Source: Nematostella vectensis (taxonomy: Eukaryota; Cnidaria; Anthozoa; Actiniaria; Edwardsiidae). Taken from it: DNA of 64,000 nt. The notes beneath the pieces were generated by a model that ran no database searches, was not told the DNA's origin, and was given only the letters and a program-made list of their open reading frames with translations. Shown in pieces: positions 43,958 through 54,139 of the stretch (position 1 is its first letter; every line of letters begins with the position of its first letter). Made by a program: the position numbers and the translations under genes. The DNA lies in contig NC_064037.1 of assembly GCF_932526225.1 (NCBI RefSeq), positions 18,531,471 through 18,595,470 of the forward strand, in the 5' to 3' direction.

Positions 43958-46900
43958 TTAATCTTCATCAGATTCAGTGACGGGGTGTACATGTTGTTTC
44001 CGTGCCTTTTTTCTCTGTAGATACCTCTCCCTAGCAGACATGACAGTCTCGGTATTACTCCTCTTGGCAAACTTACTCATGTTTTCTTCACGTTTCTGCT
44101 CACACTTTTCATGTTTTGCTATTTTTTCACCCTCCGTGTATGGCTGTGGTTGTGAGGGCTGAGAAGTTGTTGATACTTCAGGGTTTAATAAAGGGTCATC
44201 ACCACTTGCTTTGTGTTTGTGTTCTTCTCCATGTTTTTCAAAACACGGTGCATTACCTTGAGGCTTTTCTTTCTCACTACGTTTTGTACTTTTTTTATCC
44301 TCGTGCCCGAGATCATGGTGTCCATCTTTAGATCTGCGCTCATCCTCAATTCTTTCCTTTCTCTGATCCTTGTCTTGACCATGGGAGTGCTTAGAATGAC
44401 GATGAGATTCCATGTGCTCCCTTTTTCTACTACCAGAATGTTCATGTCGAGATGAACCTGGAAAGGTCTCAACTCTTTTTGATTCACTATGCTGCTGTCG
44501 ATGTGAACCAGTATCTTTCCTATCATGGTCTCTTGGGTGATGTAGGTGGAACTCTTCAGAATCGGGCCTTTCAGTCGTTTTATCACAAGACTCCTTTGTC
44601 TTTTCTTTGTCTTTCTTGCGAGTGTCTGTTACGTCAGTTTTTTCACTGTCTGCAGCAAATGATCCGCCCATGGATACATTTTTGTTCAGGAGGTTGCGAT
44701 AAAACATGCTCATGTCAGTCCGTTTAGTCACGTCATTCATGGCTAGAAGTATATAAAAAAAAATAATAGATAATTATTTCCAGCCTCTAAAATCCTAAAA
44801 CAAGGAATACCATGTAGTTTACCATCAATAGCATCTTGTTGTTTGATCCTCTCTTCCTCTTCGGCCCGCTCCAACATCTTTTGACGATAACTATGACTTA
44901 TTAAGGATTGACCAACTCTTCACCATCATTTGGTAAATCCTCAGTAAAGCAATATATACACCAGCCACAGAAATCAAATCCAATGTATTATTCCCTCGCT
45001 TAGAAAAAAAAAACAAATCTTGATCTCATATTTAAAACAATCTTAAACCTTATCTTAAAGGGTCAGACTGTAAAGTGTATAGAGACCAACATATGTGTAT
45101 CTCATCAGGGCTTCTGGGATTACGCGCTTGTGCGGAAGCGGGTAATTTGGCTTTTTCCGCGTAATCCGCGTAATCCACCAATTTCCGCGTAATCCCGCGT
45201 AATTTGGCTAAATTTTGAAAGACAAAACATTTAATTGCACAGCTGATGTGTTCAGGGTTGTTACCTCTATTTCTCGTGAAAAAGAGAGATATTCTTCGTA
45301 AGAGTGCGATATTTCGAACTGAGTTTCCGAAAACAAATAAAATGACTAGGCGTTCTTTGCTAAACCGCGAAGGCCTTGGACTAATAATAAAATACTTTTT
45401 TAATTGGCTGGTGGCTAGGAGCCAATGAAAACTCGCCTAAGATATTTTCACGCAAAAAATTAACCTTTTCAAGTTATTTCGTGCTTTCCTTCGGTACAGA
45501 ATGTTGTTTGGGCGTAACAGTTGATATTCCGTGTAATTTAGCGCGTAATTCAGTAAAGAATCCCGCAAAATTTTGAGAAAAATGTATTGCAAAATCCCGC
45601 GTAATTTAGCGCGTAATGATTGATTTTCCGCGTAATTTAGCCAAGAATCCCGCGTAATTTTGAGTTTTTTTCCGCGTAATTCCAGAAGCCCAGTCCTATG
45701 GATCTAAACATTCTATTAAGTCGATATTTTAATATCAAATGCAGGTAATACAAGAAGTAGAGTCACGAGCTAATAAAAGGCTATAATTCAGTTTTATCAT
45801 TCAGCACTGTTTAAGACCTTTAAGAATCTTGTACTTTCATTACAAAAAGGATACACTGAAGTGACAAACTCCTCCTTGTCTTGGAATTCCCCACCCTCAG
45901 CCTCTCGCTCCTTCTGCACTTGTCGTTCAACCCTGCGCTCTTCTTCACGTTTTCTGTAAGCTGCTGACTTCAATAACTGCTCAATGTACTTGGGCTATAA
46001 CAAAGATATGATATATACTGACATGGAATAAAATAAAATAAAATAAATAACAAATAGATGCCCTGTCCTCACTGGACACAGTTCATAAGACCCTCCTAAT
46101 ATCTTGTTAGACTTGTTTACCATGATCTGTGTATTGTGGTCCACTAGTGTTTTGCATGCAATTTCTAAATTTACAGTAGCTTTTGATACATGAAAAGATT
46201 TTTAGAAAGGAAAAAAGAAAAGGCACGTGTCAAGGATGACAACAAGGTGAAGTAGGGAGAAGGAACCATTCTTCCATCCAACTTTTGCATTTTTTATCTG
46301 CCTCTTCTTTCTTTCCTCCCTTCACTCTTAGTATAAGCTGCTTTGCCGTCTAATACAGATGTAGTTCAATGCTGTAAAACTGTATTTAGTCAAACCTTTT
46401 TGTCCTTTTGAACTAGAAAAGGGGCTGCGTGTTTTGTCTTCTCTTCCATGTCATCATAAATGCTATCATATTCATACACTGTCGGGTCCTGCTGGAGAGC
46501 TTTCTGTATCTCAATCTGGGTCTGAAATGATATTAAACCATATATTAGCAAAGCTCAACTACATATAACTGAAACAGGAGCATCAGTTATTGATAATGAT
46601 CTAATAGACGCCCAGGCGTTTATTAAATGTTGATGGTCTGAGGGAGATAGGAGGCGTTTATTAGAGAGGGGCATTCTTTACAAACTATAAAAATATAGCA
46701 AACCCAAGTTAAGTGGGGTTCTAGTCTTGGTCAGGATCATGTGAAAGCCTGTGCAGCAATCATTTATTGACATTTAGCAAGTTTCACCCAGTAGAAGCCA
46801 AGCTCAGATGAATTTAATTTGATTTTTACTACCGAAATTCCTAAGTCGTTTGTTTTTAAGCTGGAGGGAGGGGGTGGGGCGTTATATAGAAGGGGGCATT

Positions 46901-48759
46901 TATGAGAGAGGGGCGTTCATTACAAACTTGTCAGCTTAGGGGGGGGGGCGTTCATTAGAAAGGGGTCATTAATTTGATAATATACTGTATTGATGAATTT
47001 TAAAATACTGTATATGTTCTACAGAGTATCAAGTGTTACCTCCTAAATCATTTTAAAGTTCCAGATAAAGTTGCTGATGGTATAAACAAATTAAATACAA
47101 ATCACCAAATGAAGCAGACATTTGTTTATAGAAGTATCTCAGCATCATCCTTGGAATGATGACCGGGGAAAACTACCTGCTTCATCTGCTTCTTTTTCTC
47201 TCCTTCTCGGAGCAGGCTGGTGTTGACTGTCACTTTGCCTTTGGAGTTTTCCTATAGCATACAGAACAGATAATGTACAATACTACCAGAAGAACCACAG
47301 AGGACTTGTAACACACTTACACTTCTCCCCTACAGCATACAGAACAGATAATGTACAATACTACCAGAAGAACCACAGGGGACTTGTAACACACTAGAAT
47401 TTCATCAAAGGGTTAATCAAGACATGCTCGAAGATCCAGCGTACTTTGCGGGCACTCCCAAAAGTCACTACCGCAGAAGAGCCGCTGAAAAAGTTTATAA
47501 CAATTTTGAGTTCCAAAACACTGGGAGCTGCTGTGCTGTAATTTTTTTAGGGTGTGAAAAAAAAGGCCCAATCACAACACAGTAGTATTTACTTAAAAAA
47601 TCCTAATTAAAAAGGCTCACGTCGCTTTGCCTGTTTGATGGATCAAGTTACTTTGTTTTGTATGATAAGAGAAACTCTGAAGCCATAACAATTGCTGTTG
47701 AGTACAAAATGCAGGTCAGGTGATTTTACTGTTTTTTTTTTTTTTTGCTTCCTCTATTTCATTCAATTTCTATGGCTCACGTGATGCTCAGATTCTCTTT
47801 TATAACTAAGCATAAGCAATCCCGTGACTTTGCTGCACATCAACCAAACTTGGGTCAATTAATGTATAACGGTAGATGGACAAGTCAAAAAAATATGTAT
47901 AGGTGGTTAGGTCACAGATCACGTGACCGTGGGAAAACTACGGATATCTCGCCAGTGATTTGCTGCTCATCAACCAAAAATAAATTGAATAAAATCCAAA
48001 ATGTGGTGACTATATATGATGTGCAGCAAATCGCTGGCAAGCTATTCGTAGTATTCCCAAGGTCACGTAATTGCTTAGTAATAAACGAGAATCTAAGTAT
48101 TCAATATTTTAATGCATCACGTGAGCCGTAGAAATTGAATGAAATAAAGAAAGCAAAAAAAAAAATCTTTAGTGGGAAAGAGTGATGTTTTTGCTCAGCT
48201 ACCGACATGCTTTTATTTTCCCGAAGGATCACGAGGGACTGATTCTTATCCTGGTTTGCCTGTGGTGGGCTTTGATGGAGAAGCGAAATTGTTTTGGGAT
48301 TCCCATTAGTTTTTTTGAGAAATATGCAGAAAGATGAACGAAACCGAGCAAGAGAGAGACAGTGACACATCAGAACCACACGAGCTCGAGTCTGAAGCGG
48401 ATTTCGATGTGAGTATGTCACATGAACAATCGGAACATTCTTTTTCATCTACAGATAATCGATGAATCGAGAAATATTGCCCTAAATTGTTTAAGTATAA
48501 CTCCTCTGTAAATTAAACTAAAGATCGACTTTAGCGCTATTTTATCAACGATTGAAGATGTTTCTTAAAAGTTTGAAACAATTTGTAGACAGCTTCGATC
48601 CTGATATAGGCTTGGTTGTTTATGGGCCTTTAAGTTAAAACGGTAGGGTTAGTTGTTGTTTACCTCTTCATCGCTTGAATCTCCTCCAAATATTGATGCT
48701 TTCTTAACACTAGGTGCCGTTGTTTTCTTTTTGATTATCAAGCCATATCTAGTGTACAT
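43958..48759 (-). CDS. NSRP1: Nuclear speckle splicing regulatory protein 1 (CCDC55 family), complete, six coding exons
   Basis: NSRP1 is a nuclear-speckle protein that affects alternative splice-site choice. Exons 48759-48664, 47251-47177, 46521-46396, 45994-45855, 44890-44823 and 44742-43958 have GT/AG borders and matching phases (0,0,0,2,1), giving 429 residues. The family landmarks appear in order: MYTRYGLIIKKK and ASIFGGDSSDEE at the N-terminus, IEIQKALQQDPTVYEYDSIY, the coiled coil PKYIEQLLKSAAYRKREEER, GEFQDKEEFVTS|VY, the LERAEEEER helix and DMSMFYRNLLNK. A long charged, His/Lys/Arg/Glu-rich region follows, then the conserved C-terminus KFAKRSNTETVMSARERYL. The first Met of MYTRYGL is chosen because the family starts a few residues before RYGLI; an upstream MCS adds three. 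The human protein is about 558 residues, the difference lying in the charged region. Introns carry MITEs. The exon 4 donor is taken as TCAGT|gtatcc because only that restores phase. Confidence 0.92.
45105..45694. mobile_element. TIR element with ccgcgtaat subrepeats in NSRP1 intron 4
   Basis: The ends are TCAGGGCTTCTGG at the left and CCAGAAGCCCAG at the right. Both ends contain several copies of ccgcgtaat / attacgcg words in opposite arrangement (45120-45200 and 45590-45680). About 590 bp, with no transposase. Confidence 0.7.
46590..46985. mobile_element. Degraded MITE in NSRP1 intron 2
   Basis: Repeated gcgtttattagagaggggcatt-like words in both halves, with G-runs. Related to the gcgcttattc element at 18153. 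The ends are not clear. Confidence 0.4.
47256..47397. repeat. ~78 bp direct duplication next to the NSRP1 exon 2 acceptor
   Basis: Two copies of cagcatacagaacagataat, gtacaatactaccagaagaa, ccacag. On the minus strand they lie just upstream of the acceptor ctatag (47252-47257), so the branchpoint region of intron 1 is duplicated. Confidence 0.85.
47732..48166. mobile_element. Palindromic MITE in NSRP1 intron 1
   Basis: Inverted ends of about 70 bp: poly-T, then gcttcctctatttcattcaa and ctcacgtgatg at the left; the reverse complement, catcacgtgag and ttgaatgaaataaagaaagc then poly-A, at the right. The centre also has inverted gtgacttt/gcagcaaat words. No coding sequence. Confidence 0.72.
48334..48465 (+). 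CDS. Small acidic ORF in NSRP1 intron 1 (doubtful)
   Basis: 43 codons, very acidic (EQERDSDTSEPHELESEADF), with a GATTTCGAT|gtgagt donor-like site inside it. It could be a first exon of a decayed transposon gene or chance. I recognise no family. Confidence 0.15.
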   Translation: MNETEQERDSDTSEPHELESEADFDVSMSHEQSEHSFSSTDNR

Positions 48760-49557
48760 TGAACACATAAGCAGTGAATACAACAAGATCGAGAAAGGGA
48801 TGTTTAATGTTTGCGAATACAACATTAGTGAATACAAACACCTCTAGAAAAAAAAACATCATAACTTACTTCTTGGGAGCTGACATACTTGGATCTCAAG
48901 TTTCTTTATCGTTTATGGGCTACAAAATATAGTATAAATATCGACGTTCGTAAAAGTTTGACATATACTCTAAATGAGGGAAATGAGCCTGCGATGATAA
49001 AGAGACGCGGTCCAGTACTAGTCACCAGTCTTTCGAGGCGCACCTGTCTTTCCCCTATTAATTTATTAATTAACTTTAAACCTTGTTTTTCACGACACGA
49101 TGCAGAAAACGAGCTATTTCATTTGCGTTTGAAGAAGAATAATGTTTTAGTCATTTTTGATGGTTGCCTTAATGTTCTTAATGTTCTTATTTTCCTTTGG
49201 TCGTGGCGCACTCCAGGTTTTGGTTGTTTCGCTAGAAAAAGCTACCGAAACTAAATCTTGAAAATTGGATAGCCTGTATGTGACTGCCCAAACAAATCGG
49301 ACTACACATCCGTTAATACTTCTACTATGTTGCCCCGAGTTAACCTGATGCTATTTTCTTATCTTTAAATTTCGTTCACTCAACCCAAATCTCATTCGTT
49401 GTTCGTTGAAAAACCACAACTTAATTTTTAATAAAGCTCCTTCTTTCTAAGTTTTTTAGTAGTCTAGCAACCTCACCTGTGACGCCAAGCGCAAAAAGAA
49501 ACCATTATATCGGTAAACCTTAACACAACCTTAGCAGAGAAATTAGCGAAAAACAGA
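48760..49557. promoter_or_regulatory. Intergenic region between the divergent NSRP1 and SOUL-like genes
   Basis: About 800 bp between the two start codons, AT-rich, with a short GC-richer patch near 49000-49040. The ORF at 48889-49254 shows no protein similarity I recognise. Both promoters must lie here, but no core element is clear enough to mark. Confidence 0.4.
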
Positions 49558-50175
49558 ATGGGGGTCTGCTTTTCGAGACACGACGATAGTGAAGAAGATG
49601 ACGAACCGAAAGATTCTTTTACAAAACCGACGCATTACCGAAAACGAGAGGGGCCGAGATATTGCGTGCTGAACTTTACACAAGATTACCAGTATAGACA
49701 GTATGAGCCGTCTACGTGGGTTTGCGTCCGCATAAATGGAGTTTCTTACAAAACGGCCTTAAAAAGTGGAAGTTTGATTCTTACAAAGTATTTCCAGGGA
49801 CATAATGGCCCTGAGAAAGAAATGCCAGAAACATGTCCTGTCAGAGTTCAAATTGATTTCAAGCAAGACCTCGGATCCAATGGCGACTTTGTTGTTTCTA
49901 TGCATCTTCCCTGGGAAAACAGAGCACGACCGCCGGCACCTAAGCATCCCGACATGTTCATCCAAGATTTTCCAGAGCAGTTCGCTTATGCACAGATATT
50001 CGAGGGAGTTCCTAATGAAGGCGAAGTGAAGGAGAGATTGGACAATTTGACAGTAGTTTTGGAGAGAGGGGGGCTGGGATTTGAGAGATTTGAATACTTC
50101 AGTTCAAGATTTGAGAGCCCGTTTTCACTGAAAAAGAAAACGCATGAGGTGATGGTGATCGCAAAGAACAAATAG
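49558..50175 (+). CDS. SOUL/heme-binding-protein (HEBP) family protein, single exon
   Basis: 205 residues, the same length as human HEBP2. SOUL-family proteins bind heme or other hydrophobic ligands. The family's two beta-alpha-beta halves are visible: YQYRQYEPSTWVCVRI then ALKSGSLILTKYFQGHN (like the HEBP tKLnsYIqGkN helix), EMPETCPV at the place of the usual M-T-x-P-V strand, FVVSMHLPWE, a proline-rich link, MFIQDFPEQFAYAQIF, then an alpha helix, and the closing FESPFSLKKKTHEVMVIAK, matching the family's YdSPfklxxRxNEVWli end. The N-terminus MGVCFS fits an N-myristoylation signal (Gly2, Ser6) with Cys4 available for palmitoylation, unusual for this mostly soluble family. Residues 7-20 are acidic. 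The frame is uninterrupted from ATG to TAG with no introns. Start: first ATG, preceded by aaaacaga. Which ligand it binds cannot be told. Confidence 0.85.
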   Translation: MGVCFSRHDDSEEDDEPKDSFTKPTHYRKREGPRYCVLNFTQDYQYRQYEPSTWVCVRINGVSYKTALKSGSLILTKYFQGHNGPEKEMPETCPVRVQIDFKQDLGSNGDFVVSMHLPWENRARPPAPKHPDMFIQDFPEQFAYAQIFEGVPNEGEVKERLDNLTVVLERGGLGFERFEYFSSRFESPFSLKKKTHEVMVIAKNK

Positions 50176-50229
50176 CCGTTGAACAAATAGCCGTTTAACA
50201 CTGTAAAGGCATCTAATATTTAAATTTAA

Positions 50230-50830
50230 GAATATTTATTATATAATCTACTTTGTGTTAAATTTTTCTATGGCTTGTTCTATCGCGCGTATCTTAACTC
50301 GTACTTGAATCCTTTGGCAAGCGAAGTTAATATGTTAGTATATCTACCTTTTTATTTTAGTTTAGCCTTTTTTCGATTGGGCACATTGTATTCTATTCTT
50401 AGTATTCTACGAGACTTCTTAGGCCAGTCATTTTAGGTGAAAAATGAGGGAATCCCGGAACAAATTGCAACAGTACAAATCTCAACGGATTCAGACTCTA
50501 TTTTTATCACTTTATAACATATCAAAAGTCCCAAAAAAATCCCGACCCGGCAACATCTCGAAAAAAGGATTTATTCCAAACGATTGGAAAGCGAATCATT
50601 CGCAGCATGGAAACGAGGCTGAAACATGGAATGTTATATTTTGACAGAGTCTTCTCCTCAAAAGATTATTTTTACATCAAGTAGGAACATGAACAGTATT
50701 CCTGTTGAATGAGTGTCCATCATTGACCTCATACTATATGATTATCCAGCCAAAGTACTGAAACAATAGATGTGCTATTCGTAGACAAAACTATACAGCA
50801 TAAGCTAGATCCACTCTAGTATGTCATAAA
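50230..50830. other. Downstream of the SOUL-like gene, nothing recognised
   Basis: AT-rich 3' flank. The ORF at 50444-50644 is Lys/Arg/Asn-rich and shows no family. Confidence 0.5.
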
Positions 50831-50832
50831 CA

Positions 50833-51838
50833 CATTGACCCCTCAACCGGCCTGTACCGGCTTTGGGAAGTACCCACAACCCAAAAAATTCATAAATGCA
50901 AACTAAACACAACAAGATGAAGATACTCAGGCATCAGTCTAAGGGATAAATGGTCTTGAAGATATGCATCCAACCAAGGTGTTAGCAACTACTCTTAAGC
51001 CAAATAATAGCACAGGTTCTTTGACAAATTTCAAATCGAACAAGGAAAGAAAAGCAGAATCACCCCTCTCAATAAAACGCTCAAAATACAACACAAGGGA
51101 GAGAGATCACCAAACATAGCTCAAGACACTAATAGATACCTTTTTTCTGATCCTCCAGGTTCATTTCCATGGCCTCAAAACACAATGTCCACTCCTTGAA
51201 GGCTTGTAAAACCATGAAGATGCCTTTACGGATTGAAAAGCATTCTGGGAGATCCAGGGAAAAATTCACGAGGGGAGGGCCAGTCAACACTCCTCTCCCC
51301 AAAGTCAGATGGTTTTTTTTATAAGTCGTTTCACCCCGAAGCCAAACAAATCAATTCCAGGTCATACAGACCCAGAATAGCAGTGTAAACAATTTTGGAA
51401 TCAATTTGGTTTCAGAAAAGACAGCATTTAGGAGAGCTGTGGTGATTCATTAGAAAATTATTTTCTCATCCAGGCAAAGCCGAACAAGAACAAATCATCA
51501 TGAATCCACCTTTGCTTGCAAATATCCATAAGCAAAGCACTCAATTATGCCCCAAAAGACTTCATGATGTCCTGAGACACTCTCCTAATATGCTCATAGC
51601 TGTACTTTTGATGAAAAATACAAGCAACCATCAACTTGTGCTGGCTTCAGCACAACGACGAGGGATTAAAAGTGGGGACCGCAAAGCACTGTTGGAAAGC
51701 TTGGATACCGCTGACTAGGTGCAGCTGTGTTTGCCTTTGACGGGCTGTATGAAACTCAGAATAGGGGGGGAAGGTATCTGTTTTCAGTCTGTTTTTTGTA
51801 AATTCAGCTAAAAAATAGCCAGGAGTCAATGGGTTAAT
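50833..51838. mobile_element. ~1 kb TIR repeat, full-length copy C
   Basis: The left end acacattgacccctcaac and right end aggagtcaatgggtta are inverted to each other. The left 120 bp matches 37851-37970 and the right 600 bp matches 41590-42212, so a third, undivided copy defines the family. No transposase frame. It looks like a non-autonomous DNA transposon. Confidence 0.65.
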
Positions 51839-51839
51839 C

Positions 51840-52230
51840 CATAACTCAGACTTTATTTGTAGCTAAATCCGACAATAAAAGTCCCGTGGAGATACTGCAA
51901 AGGCATAAAAACCCTTTTTGTTCTTTCAGGGGTGGTCAGATTTTTATCAGAAAACTTCCTCCCTCACCCCCCCCCCCCTCCCCCAGAAAAATTAGGTCCA
52001 CTTTTTCGGATTTCGCACCCCCTCCCCCCCCCCCAAGAAAAATCCTGGGTATTGGCCTGGATTTTGCACTGGCTTTGACTGACGTGGCTTTCAATTTCGC
52101 CTGCCGGTAGTTCTGGCGCTACCTTGAGGAAAAGGAGAGCGGGTTCCGCGCTCAGCGGACTAGATACGGCAAAAAATCCAGAGGCCGTCCTACTAAACAC
52201 AGCCACATCTGCACGACATGCTGTGTGTAG
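51840..52230. other. Spacer with C-rich runs before the 50 bp array
   Basis: Two C-rich stretches (51956-51985 and 52018-52034) and a GC-richer stretch leading into the array. No recognisable gene, though the frames continue into the array. Confidence 0.45.
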
Positions 52231-54135
52231 GAGGCAACAGGTGGAGAGGACCGTACTCTTGCCGAACACCAGGGTCCAACGAGGCAACAGGTGGAGAGGA
52301 CCGTACTCTTGCCGAACACCAGGGTCCAACGAGGCAACAGGTGGAGAGGACCGTACTCTTGCCGAACACCAGGGTCCAACGAGGCAACAGGTGGAGAGGA
52401 CCGTACTCTTGCCGAACACCAGGGTCCAACGAGGCAACAGGTGGAGAGGACCGTACTCTTGCCGAACACCAGGGTCCAACGAGGCAAGAGGTGGAGAGGA
52501 CCGTACTCTTGCCGAACACCAGGGTCCAACGAGGCAAGAGGTGGAGAGGACCGTACTCTTGCCGAACACCAGGGTCCAACGAGGCAACAGGTGGAGAGGA
52601 CCGTACTCTTGCCGAACACCAGGGTCCAACGAGGCAAGAGGTGAAGAGGACCGTACTCTTGCCGTACACCAGGGTCCAACGAGGCAACAGGTGGAGAGGA
52701 CCGTACTCTTGCCGAACACCAGGGTCTAACGAGGCGACAGGTGGAGAGGACCGTACTCTTGCCGAACACCAGGGTCCAACGAGGCAACAGGTGGAGAGGA
52801 CCGTACTCTTGCCGAACACCAGGGTCCAACGAGGCAACAGGTGGAGGGGACCGTACTCTTGCCGAACACCAGGGTCCAACGAGGCAACAGGTGGAGGGGA
52901 CCGTACTCTTGCCGAACACCAGGGTCCAACGAGGCAAGAGGTGGAGAGGACGGTACTCTTGCCGAACACCAGGGTCCAACGAGGCAACAGGTGGAGAGGA
53001 CCGTACTCTTGCCGAACACCAGGGTCCAACGAGGCAACAGGTGGAGGGGACCGTACTCTTGCCGAACACCAGGGTCCAACGAGGCAAGAGGTGGAGAGGA
53101 CGGTACTCTTGCCGTACACCAGGGTCCAACGAGGCAACATGTGGAGAGGACGGTACTCTTGCCGAACACCAGGGTCCAACGAGGCAACAGGTGGAGAGGA
53201 CGGTACTCTTGCCGAACACCAGGGTCCAACGAGGCAACAGGTGGAGAGGACCGTACTCTTGCCGAACACCAGGGTCCAACGAGGCAACAGGTGGAGAGGA
53301 CCGTACTCTTGCCGAACACCAGGGTCCAACGAGGCAACAGGTGGAGAGGACCGTACTCTTGCCGAACACCAGGGTCCAACGAGGCAACAGGTGGAGAGGA
53401 CCGTACTCTTGCCGAACACCAGGGTCTAACGAGGCAACATGTGGAGAGGACCGTACTCTTGCCGTACACCAGGGTCCAACGAGGCAACATGTGGAGAGGA
53501 CGGTACTCTTGCCGAACACCAGGGTCCAACGAGGCAAGAGGTGGAGGGGACCGTACTCTTGCCGAACACCAGGGTCCAACGAGGCAACAGGTGGAGAGGA
53601 CCGTACTCTTGCCGAACACCAGGGTCCAACGAGGCAACAGGTGGAGAGGACCGTACTCTTGCCGTACACCAGGGTCCAACGAGGCAACAGGTGGAGAGGA
53701 CGGTACTCTTGCCGAACACCAGGGTCCAACGAGGCAACAGGTGGAGAGGACCGTACTCTTGCCGAACACCAGGGTCCAACGAGGCAACAGGTGGAGGGGA
53801 CCGTACTCTTGCCGAACACCAGGGTCCAACGAGGCAACAGGTGGAGAGGACCGTACTCTTGCCGAACACCAGAGTCCAGCGAGGCAACAGGTGGAGAGGA
53901 CCGTACTCTTGCCGAACACCAGGGTCCAACGAGGCAACAGGTGGAGAGGACCGTACTCTTGCCGAACACCAGGGTCTAACGAGGCAACAGGTGGAGAGGA
54001 CCGTACTCTTGCCGAACACCAGGGTCCAACGAGGCAAGAGGTGAAGAGGACCGTACTCTTGCCGAACAACAGGGTCCATCGAGGCAACAGGTGGAGAGGA
54101 CCGTACTCTTGCCGAACACCAGGGTCCAGCGAGGC
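52231..54135. repeat. 50 bp minisatellite with CAG|GTGGAG core
   Basis: About 38 copies of a 50 bp unit (gaggcaacaggtggagagga, ccgtactcttgccgaacacc, agggtccaac). Most substitutions are at a few sites (aacag/aagag/aacat, accg/acgg, gaac/gtac). 50 is not a multiple of three, so frames rotate every unit and long ORFs appear on both strands (up to 605 codons on the minus strand). The left edge shows tgtgtag|gaggcaacag|gtgg; on the minus strand the right edge follows ctcctctacag. It may have grown from an exon edge, but no exon is recognised. Confidence 0.93.
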
Positions 54136-54139
54136 ATAC

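Noticed and set aside
48889-49254. 121-codon ORF between NSRP1 and the SOUL gene
   Set aside because: AT-rich composition, no family, and it overlaps the expected promoter region of both genes.
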